In this document: piece by piece, positions 53,682-59,417 of the stretch
Layout: each line of letters starts with the position of its first letter
How positions within the stretch are numbered: position 1 is the stretch's first letter
Assembly: GCA_023430285.1 (NCBI GenBank)
Contig: JAEZAV010000102.1
Coordinates: 1 to 59,417 of the forward strand
DNA: 59,417 nucleotides
Source: Methanobacteriota archaeon
Lineage (GTDB): Archaea > Methanobacteriota > Methanobacteria > Methanobacteriales > Methanobacteriaceae
Direction: 5' to 3'
Position numbers and translations under genes: made by a program
Notes under the pieces: model-generated
Database searches by the model: none
What the model saw: only the letters and a program-made list of their open reading frames with translations
Told to the model about the DNA's origin: nothing

Positions 53682-54800
53682 ATGAACAGAGTTAGAAGAA
53701 TGGAAATTCTTGGAGAATCTGCCAAATATGACAGATGTAATTATGGAAATTACAACCCCGACAATTTTTTTTCTGAGAAATTACCCGGTGTTTACAATGC
53801 AACCAATCCTAACGGAGTTTGCATGCCGCTTTTCAAGGTTTTAATGACCAATAAATGTTCAAACGACTGTACTTATTGTGTCAATAACTGTGCCAACAAA
53901 TTCAACAGAGTGGAACTATCACCCTCTGAATTGACATCAATCTTTCTAGAATACTACAATAGCAAGTTGGTTGAAGGTCTTTTTTTAAGTTCAGGGGTTC
54001 CTGGAGATATTGACGTGTCCATGGAAAACATGGTTGAGGTCGCAAGGCAGCTCAGAATGGAGCACGGCTATCAGGGTTACATTCATTTGAAGATACTACC
54101 CGGATCATCCTATGACATGATCAAAAGAGCCATGAGCCTGGCTAATCGTGTCAGTATAAACATTGAAGCAGCTACTTCTGAAGGTTTCAATGAACTATCA
54201 TCAACCAAAAATTTTAACACAGATATTTTAAGGAGAATGGCATGGATTAAAAGGCTCATGAAAAGGGATGACAATTTAGCACCATCTGGTCACACAACAC
54301 AATTCATAGTTGGTGCCTCCCATGAATCAGATTCTGATATTATAAAGAGAGTAAATTGGCTTTATAAAAAAATGGATATTAGACGAAGCTACTTCAGTGC
54401 TTTCAATTCCATGGCGGGCACCCCCCTTGAAGGTCATGAAGAACCTGCTCCTTTAAGAACTGGCCGACTCTACCAAGCAGATCATCTTGTTAAATCCTAT
54501 GGATTCGATCTGAAAGAACTGACCTTTGAAGAAGATGGTAACATGAAACTTGATATGGATCCTAAGTATGTTACTGCAGTTTCGAACATGGATATGTTCC
54601 CAATTGAACTCAACACAGCAACTTATAAAGAACTACTCAGAGTCCCGGGTATTGGAAAAATCTCGGCCAGAAGGATTATTGAATCTAGAAAACGTGGCAA
54701 ACAATATAAAAATTTAGAAGAACTTAAAAATATTGGCGTAAATATTAAAAAGGCTGAAATATTTGTTAAACTTAAAAATTCGTATCAAACTACACTTTAA
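53682..54800 (+). CDS. Radical SAM protein with C-terminal helix-hairpin-helix
   Basis: 372 residues. The radical SAM motif is NKCSNDCTYCVNNC (CX3CX2C). GLFLSSGVPGD, HLKILPG and NIEAATSEGFNEL are barrel segments. Residues about 310-365 form a helix-hairpin-helix (ELLRVPGIGKISARRIIESR), a DNA-binding element. This matches the family annotated as putative DNA modification/repair radical SAM proteins often linked with a uracil-DNA-glycosylase-like gene, which is absent here. No clear ribosome binding site; an ATG at 53700 is an alternative start. Confidence 0.82.
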   Translation: MNRVRRMEILGESAKYDRCNYGNYNPDNFFSEKLPGVYNATNPNGVCMPLFKVLMTNKCSNDCTYCVNNCANKFNRVELSPSELTSIFLEYYNSKLVEGLFLSSGVPGDIDVSMENMVEVARQLRMEHGYQGYIHLKILPGSSYDMIKRAMSLANRVSINIEAATSEGFNELSSTKNFNTDILRRMAWIKRLMKRDDNLAPSGHTTQFIVGASHESDSDIIKRVNWLYKKMDIRRSYFSAFNSMAGTPLEGHEEPAPLRTGRLYQADHLVKSYGFDLKELTFEEDGNMKLDMDPKYVTAVSNMDMFPIELNTATYKELLRVPGIGKISARRIIESRKRGKQYKNLEELKNIGVNIKKAEIFVKLKNSYQTTL

Positions 54801-54838
54801 ATTGCTTGTTTTTAGTTATTTTATTGTAAAAAAAGTAA

Positions 54839-54894
54839 GTATAAGTTATAACTTACAAGATATAACTTAGAACTTATAAGTTATAAGTTATCAG
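54839..54894. repeat. TTATAAG heptad array C (8 units)
   Basis: Eight contiguous 7-bp units in exact phase, each close to TTATAA(G/C); units six and seven are exact. The array fills the gap between the convergent radical SAM and ParB-like genes and touches the latter's stop codon. The length, phase and place beside parA suggest a partition site. Confidence 0.7.
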
Positions 54895-55313
54895 ATATTT
54901 TTGTCTTCAAACACTTCCCAAAGTTCAGGGTACTTGTCTTTAACAGCATCCTCTATCAGGGCAGAAGCTTCCTTACTAATACTGAATTCCGGCTTTGTTT
55001 TTTTCAGCAACCTTAACACTGCAGCTGATTTAGCTGACCATAAAGATATTCGGGGGTTTTTATTTACCTCATCGATAACACTGTCCACAAGGTCTTCTTG
55101 AATAAAGTTGTCTTGGATTTCCGATTTAGTTTTCTTAGTGGTGCTCTGTTTCTTAGGTGTTGTTTTGCGTTTAGTGGTTTTGGGCTTTGAAGTTTTAGAT
55201 CTTGGTTTTTGACTAGATTTTATTGTTTCTTCAGGTTTCTTCTCTTCTTGTGGTTCCATTCGAATTAATGCATCTAACCCTCTTCCAAGGGCACTTTCTT
55301 TTTTCTGAGTCAT
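54891..55313 (-). CDS. ParB/SegB-like partner of ParA
   Basis: 140 residues. The N-terminus ESALGRGLDALI is nearly identical to the first residues of bacterial ParB (typical LGRGLDALL), the peptide that stimulates ParA ATPase. A Lys/Thr/Pro-rich linker (about 20-70) and a helical C-terminal domain (about 78-140, ISLWSAKSAAVLRLLKK, SISKEASALIEDAVKDKYPEL) follow. The ParB CTP-binding domain is absent. Start overlaps the parA stop (4 nt). In layout it recalls archaeal SegB. DNA binding to the heptads is inferred. Confidence 0.75.
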   Translation of the reverse strand: MTQKKESALGRGLDALIRMEPQEEKKPEETIKSSQKPRSKTSKPKTTKRKTTPKKQSTTKKTKSEIQDNFIQEDLVDSVIDEVNKNPRISLWSAKSAAVLRLLKKTKPEFSISKEASALIEDAVKDKYPELWEVFEDKNI

Positions 55314-56095
55314 TTATTGTCCACCATCCCGTCGATCTTGATGATTTCCTTAGCCAGATCAACGTAAGCCTGGGAACCACTTGATTCTTCATCATATATT
55401 ATACAAGGTTTACCATGGCTCGGTGCTTCTGCTAGGGTAACATTTCGAGGAATGGTAGTCTTAAATATGTACTCCGATGATCCAAAGTACTCCTTAACAT
55501 TGCTGTATACATCCCTTCCAAGCCGTGTTCTTGAATCGTAGAGCGTGAGTAGAATACCTTTGATTGGAGAAGGACTTTTTAATCTACTTTCCACTAATTG
55601 TATAGCTTCTAACAAATCTGCCATACCTTCCAAGGCATAAAATTCAGCTTGTATAGGTATTATAACACTGTCTGCAGCCACAAGACAATTGATAGTCAAA
55701 ATACCCAATGAAGGCGGAACATCAATGAATATATAATCGTAATCCTCTGCCACACCTTCCATTGCCATTTCTAGTATGGTGTGATATCCCACTTCTTTAC
55801 TTAATTCAATTTCAGCACCACTCAAAGCAATATTGCTCGGTACAACATCAAGCCCTGAAACATCGGTTGAAACAGTTGCATCCTCAACATTACTGTTTCC
55901 TGTTAAAACTGAATATATGGTGCTATCTACTTCATTCTTTTGTATTCCAAAACCTGTTGTTGCATTTCCCTGTGGATCCATATCCACAACGAGAACACGC
56001 TTATCGTTAAGTGCAAGGGCTGCTGCTAAATTTACTGCAGTTGTGGTTTTACCACAGCCCCCTTTTTGATTTAATATTGCTATTATTTCAGCCAT
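55310..56095 (-). CDS. parA: ParA/Soj/SegA-family partition ATPase
   Basis: 261 residues from the ATG at 56095 (MAEIIAILNQKGGCGKTTTA); the ATG at 56110 is part of the GGAGG ribosome binding site. The deviant Walker A KGGCGKTTT, Walker A' VDMDPQGNATTGFG and Walker B IFIDVPPSLG are all intact. It forms ATP-dependent dimers on DNA that move partition complexes. Flanked on both sides by heptad arrays. Confidence 0.93.
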   Translation of the reverse strand: MAEIIAILNQKGGCGKTTTAVNLAAALALNDKRVLVVDMDPQGNATTGFGIQKNEVDSTIYSVLTGNSNVEDATVSTDVSGLDVVPSNIALSGAEIELSKEVGYHTILEMAMEGVAEDYDYIFIDVPPSLGILTINCLVAADSVIIPIQAEFYALEGMADLLEAIQLVESRLKSPSPIKGILLTLYDSRTRLGRDVYSNVKEYFGSSEYIFKTTIPRNVTLAEAPSHGKPCIIYDEESSGSQAYVDLAKEIIKIDGMVDNK

Positions 56096-56116
56096 GTGGT
56101 CTGCCTCCATTGATTA

Positions 56117-56151
56117 TTATAAGTTCTAAATTATAACTTATAACTTATAAT
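56117..56151. repeat. TTATAAG heptad array D (5 units)
   Basis: Five contiguous heptads in phase, about 20 nt upstream of the parA start, overlapping the likely TATA region on the minus strand. An operator for parA autoregulation and/or a centromere half. Confidence 0.65.
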
Positions 56152-56327
56152 ATAAATATTTTTGTCAAATTCCCAAGCCACACCAGGGATAATAGATTAA
56201 ATTAATCAAATTTCCAAAATAAAAAAGAATTACGTCCTAGAATTAGAATAAAAAATAATTATTGGACCAAAAAATAGACCACCAACGTGATCTGACAAAA
56301 AAAATTAAAAAAATAGAAGAATAGGGT

Positions 56328-58172
56328 TTAGAAATTAACTCTATTTCCCAATGTAATTGGGAGTGGAAGTTTTCTAAATGGCATGCCTTTAGTTTCTTCG
56401 TGGATTCTGTTGACTAATTCGTCAATGCCCATTTCTATCTTTTCATTAGTTTCCCTTACGTTAACTGTAACGGCTCCACCTTCGAGTTCTCTGTCACCTA
56501 TTACAATAACGTATGGCACCCAATCTCCTGCGGCATTTCTAATTTTTTTACCAACAGTTTCATGCCTTTCATCGAGATCCACCCTGACATTTTGTTCCCT
56601 TATCTTTTGAACAACATCCTGTGCATAGTCATTGTGACGTTCTGCAATTGGAATCACCCTAACCTGTGAAGGAGTTAACCATATAGGTAACATAGGCGGC
56701 CTGAAGTTTCTTTCAATGGCACTTTTTTCGAGTAAACTGCAAATTACCCTTTCGATACTGCCAGTAGGACTGCAGTGAATGATGATCGGATGTATTTCGT
56801 TCTCATCTGGATCTATGTATGTTATTCCGAACCTTTCACCACTCTCCACATCGATCTGTATGGTTGGATTTTCAATTGGCCTTCCAAGATAATCGATTGC
56901 TGCAAAATCCATCTTTGCAATCCAATAATGCTTTCTTTCAGGTAAAATTTCCAATAAAACAGGTTTCCCTATTTTATCTGCAGATGAAAAGACCCATTCT
57001 TTATTTTCTTCGAAAAAGTCCTTGGTTGCCCTCATTATAACTTCGTAGTTGACTTCAAGGTCTATTCCTGTTTGTTTGCACATGTCAATCTGACCATCAA
57101 ATTCAACCATGGCATGGTCAACATCTGCACAAACAGTATGGAGATCAGGCATTGTAAAGCCTCTTAAACGTTTTAAACCGACAACTTCTCCTTTTTTCTC
57201 TAATCTGAAACTGTAGGTTGATAATTCATATATTCCTACAGGAAGGTTTTTCCAAGTTAAAAAGGAATCTGAAAGCACTCTAAATGCCCCGAAACAGCAC
57301 GCATATCTTAACATTAATTCCTTGTTTTTTGTACCCATTCTGTACTGTCTCTCTCCGAATTTCTCAGCATGCACCCTTATGGCATCATCCGCCAAGTCGT
57401 ACATTATTGGTGTCTCAACAGGCATTGCTCCCCTTTCAGTTACCAAGTTGTAAACATAATCTGCTAGAAGGTCGCGTATTAACCTGCCCTTAGGATACCA
57501 CCTTAAATGACCCACGTCTGCAGATGGTTCATAATCTGCAAGGTGTTTCTCCCTCATAATTTTTACGTGGGGTGGTTCTTCTCCTGTGGATTCGCCCCTA
57601 CCCAATTCGTAATCAACCAGTTTCTTAAGATCGTTATTTTCAAAATTGTAGTCTGAAATATCGAGAAGCTTTCCATCTGCCAGCATGTAAAATTCAGATT
57701 TTGCTGATTCGGATTCTTCTTTAGGTTCTTCAGAAGCTTCTTCTGGTTTTTCATCGGTTATGGTTCTTGAAAGTTCAGAAAGTGGATGACCCTTACAGGC
57801 AACTTCAAATGATTTGTACCATCCGAAAGGAACCCTCTTAACATTTACACCCAAATTAGCTAGGCCAGTTTCCATGTTGGTCAAGATCTGCTTAGCCATA
57901 TCTGGAGAACTTAAAGATGAACTTAAGTGTGCATACGGATATACTGCTACTATTTCGGCTCCAACTTTACCAAATACATCATTAATCTCGTTAATAGCAT
58001 TTTCCACGATGATATCTGGATTTTTTTCGTCTTCCTTCTCAACAGCTGTGAACACCACAAGAGCATTCTCATACTCTCCTTGTTTCTTATCCTCAGGTAT
58101 TTTTTCAGCTATCCTTGTTTTGGATTTGGTTTTGTATTTTAAATAATCAGAATGAATCAAAAGTATTCTCAT
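56328..58172 (-). CDS. thrS: Threonyl-tRNA synthetase, archaeal type
   Basis: 614 residues. The N-terminal domain (1 to about 145, MRILLIHSDYLKYKTKSKT) is the archaeal D-aminoacyl-deacylase-like editing domain. The class II catalytic core (about 200-510) shows MRYACCFGAFR, STYSFRLEKKGEVVGLKRLRGFTMPDLH and IHCSPTGSIERVI, and the anticodon-binding domain (about 510-614) ends the protein. Length is normal for euryarchaea. Confidence 0.96.
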   Translation of the reverse strand: MRILLIHSDYLKYKTKSKTRIAEKIPEDKKQGEYENALVVFTAVEKEDEKNPDIIVENAINEINDVFGKVGAEIVAVYPYAHLSSSLSSPDMAKQILTNMETGLANLGVNVKRVPFGWYKSFEVACKGHPLSELSRTITDEKPEEASEEPKEESESAKSEFYMLADGKLLDISDYNFENNDLKKLVDYELGRGESTGEEPPHVKIMREKHLADYEPSADVGHLRWYPKGRLIRDLLADYVYNLVTERGAMPVETPIMYDLADDAIRVHAEKFGERQYRMGTKNKELMLRYACCFGAFRVLSDSFLTWKNLPVGIYELSTYSFRLEKKGEVVGLKRLRGFTMPDLHTVCADVDHAMVEFDGQIDMCKQTGIDLEVNYEVIMRATKDFFEENKEWVFSSADKIGKPVLLEILPERKHYWIAKMDFAAIDYLGRPIENPTIQIDVESGERFGITYIDPDENEIHPIIIHCSPTGSIERVICSLLEKSAIERNFRPPMLPIWLTPSQVRVIPIAERHNDYAQDVVQKIREQNVRVDLDERHETVGKKIRNAAGDWVPYVIVIGDRELEGGAVTVNVRETNEKIEMGIDELVNRIHEETKGMPFRKLPLPITLGNRVNF

Positions 58173-58488
58173 TGTACCACCTTAGTTATATTAAAAAAAC
58201 TGTTGATTTCTTACTATTTCCATAAAATTACTTTAAAAATTGTTATGCAATTCCATCTCATAATTTAGAAATGATATTGAAAACCATTAATATAAATTTA
58301 AACAATTTTATTTATGTAGTTATTGAAAACAGGTTTTTATACAAACAAAATTTAATTGTTTGAATGTTCATTTTAAATGATATGATAATTATAAATGTAC
58401 TACAAATTGTTATATAAATATAGTCCAGAATAAATTACAAAATTTTTTATCTGAATTATTAATTTTTATATTAACTCATGGTGATCGA
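58173..58488. other. Divergent promoter interval between thrS and ilvD
   Basis: AT-rich without a gene. TATATAAATA (58411-58420) is a good TATA box for ilvD, putting the start site near 58445 and leaving a leader of about 45 nt. Confidence 0.6.
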
Positions 58489-59417
58489 ATGAGAAGTGAC
58501 ACTATTAAAAAGGGATTACATCGAGCTCCACACAGATCTCTTTTGAGAGCTTGTGGATTAAACGATGAAGATATGAAAAAGCCTTTCATAGGTATTGCAA
58601 ACAGTTATACAGACATTGTTCCAGGACATGTGCACCTAAACTCCATTGCAGATGCTGTTAAGCAGAGTATTGCAGAAGCTGGAGGGCTTGGATTTGAATT
58701 TAACACCATGGCAATTTGTGATGGAATAGCCATGAATCATGAAGGCATGAGGTACTCCCTTGCTTCAAGGGAAATTGTAGCAGACACGGTTGAAAGCATG
58801 GCCATGGCACATCAATTTGATGGTTTGGTCCTCATTCCTACATGTGACAAAATTGTGCCAGGAATGCTCATGGCAGCTGCAAGATTAGATATTCCTGCAA
58901 TAGTTGTTACAGGCGGCCCAATGATTCCAGGCAAATTTAAGGGAAAAAATGTAGATTTAATAAGTGTTTATGAAGCAGTTGGAGCTGTTTCATCAGGCAA
59001 AATGACTGAAGAAGATATTGATGAACTGGAACGATGCGCGTGCCCAGGTCCAGGCTCTTGTTCGGGTTTGTTCACTGCAAATACAATGGCATGTATTACA
59101 GAAGCCATTGGAATGAGTTTACCATACTGTGCAACAGCTCATGCAGTTGATAAAAAGAAACTTAATTTAGCATCTGATTCTGGTAAAAAGATCCTAGAAC
59201 TCGTGGAAAAAAATATCACCCCGTCCAAGATAATGACACAGCAGGCATTTGAAAATGCAATAGCTGTGGATATGGCATTGGGAGGTTCTTCCAACACAGC
59301 ACTGCATGTTCCTGCAATTGCATTTGAACTTGAAGAACATGGAGTTAAGGTGGATCTGGATCTGTTCAACGATATGAGCAAGGAAATTCCACACATAACT
59401 CACCTAAGTCCTGCAGG
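58489..59417 (+). CDS. ilvD: Dihydroxyacid dehydratase, N-terminal part (cut by window end)
   Basis: The frame starts at the ATG at 58489 behind GGTGATC and is open to the window edge (309 codons). MRSDTIKKGLHRAPHRSLLRACG, IGIANSYTDIVPGHVHL, NTMAICDGIAMNHEGM, PTCDKIVPGM and CPGPGSCSGLFTANTM are IlvD motifs, including cysteines for its iron-sulfur cluster. Makes branched 2-keto acids for valine, leucine and isoleucine. Confidence 0.96.
   Translation, partial: MRSDTIKKGLHRAPHRSLLRACGLNDEDMKKPFIGIANSYTDIVPGHVHLNSIADAVKQSIAEAGGLGFEFNTMAICDGIAMNHEGMRYSLASREIVADTVESMAMAHQFDGLVLIPTCDKIVPGMLMAAARLDIPAIVVTGGPMIPGKFKGKNVDLISVYEAVGAVSSGKMTEEDIDELERCACPGPGSCSGLFTANTMACITEAIGMSLPYCATAHAVDKKKLNLASDSGKKILELVEKNITPSKIMTQQAFENAIAVDMALGGSSNTALHVPAIAFELEEHGVKVDLDLFNDMSKEIPHITHLSPA

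Noticed and set aside
47259..56151. Reading the TTATAAG arrays as a CRISPR or a mobile-element end
   Set aside because: Units are contiguous 7-mers without spacers. No cas genes, transposase or terminal inverted repeats are nearby.

Overview
The window is AT-rich archaeal DNA from a hydrogenotrophic methanogen of the order Methanobacteriales, most likely genus Methanobacterium. The evidence is a complete [Fe]-hydrogenase (Hmd) system, F420-dependent Mtd, a fused Fae-Hps, a coenzyme F430-type a,c-diamide synthase (CfbB), Alba chromatin protein, an archaeal ThrS, TATA-box promoters and strong GGAGGTGA-type ribosome binding sites. No rRNA, tRNA, CRISPR array or insertion sequence was found. Function calls come from motifs and remembered family sequences; no search was run.

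Layout. (1) 0-5.3 kb: start of a DUF362 gene behind DtxR-like operator repeats, a TIM-barrel isomerase, and a PadR / ABC exporter / beta-propeller operon. (2) 5.4-15.3 kb: housekeeping genes (Alba, two REC-PAS regulators, LeuA, DUF63, PHP, DUF1786, TrpB2 with TRP boxes, Fae-Hps). (3) 15.4-46.3 kb: a metal and hydrogenase island. It holds a CbiM/PDGLE/CbiQ/CbiO nickel-cobalt ECF transporter, a nicotianamine synthase-like gene divergent from an acetyltransferase, hcgF-hcgE, hmd-hcgA-hcgB-hcgC-hcgD, an FdhA-like/FdhB-like/MvhD-like set, an Hmd paralog, hcgG, a small HTH-like protein, and a surface-protein operon (DUF3344 protein, 2.1-kilo-residue CobN-like chelatase, DUF2162, ExbB/TolQ-like channel, DUF2149). 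(4) 46.6-59.4 kb: Isf-like flavoprotein, ferredoxin, hisB, flavodoxin, HD protein, mtd, GT-B protein, cfbB, radical SAM, a ParA with a small ParB-like partner, thrS, and the start of ilvD.

Main observation. Nearly every promoter of the 15.4-46.3 kb island carries a small palindrome, AGTAWTACT (core GTAWTAC). I count 14 intergenic cores there, and by eye only two others in the window, both inside coding sequence. The linked genes are what a cell would use when nickel is scarce: nickel/cobalt import, a metal-chelator synthase, and the nickel-free hydrogenase Hmd with all seven FeGP-cofactor genes hcgA-G. Hmd together with Mtd can replace the nickel enzyme Frh in reducing F420. I infer a nickel-limitation regulon that also takes in an uncharacterised cell-surface chelatase plus ExbB/ExbD-like motor, possibly a metal-acquisition machine in an organism without an outer membrane.

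Second observation. In-phase arrays of a 7-bp repeat (TTATAAG) flank the parA/parB-like pair on both sides and recur at the ferredoxin-hisB promoter 7.5 kb away. They look like a centromere/operator system.

Other points: apparent non-standard start codons (AUA for hcgF, ACG for the DUF3344 protein), a four-fold 12-residue histidine repeat at the end of CbiO, a hairpin leader before hcgE, and a 1.3-kb gene-free gap between two convergent genes.
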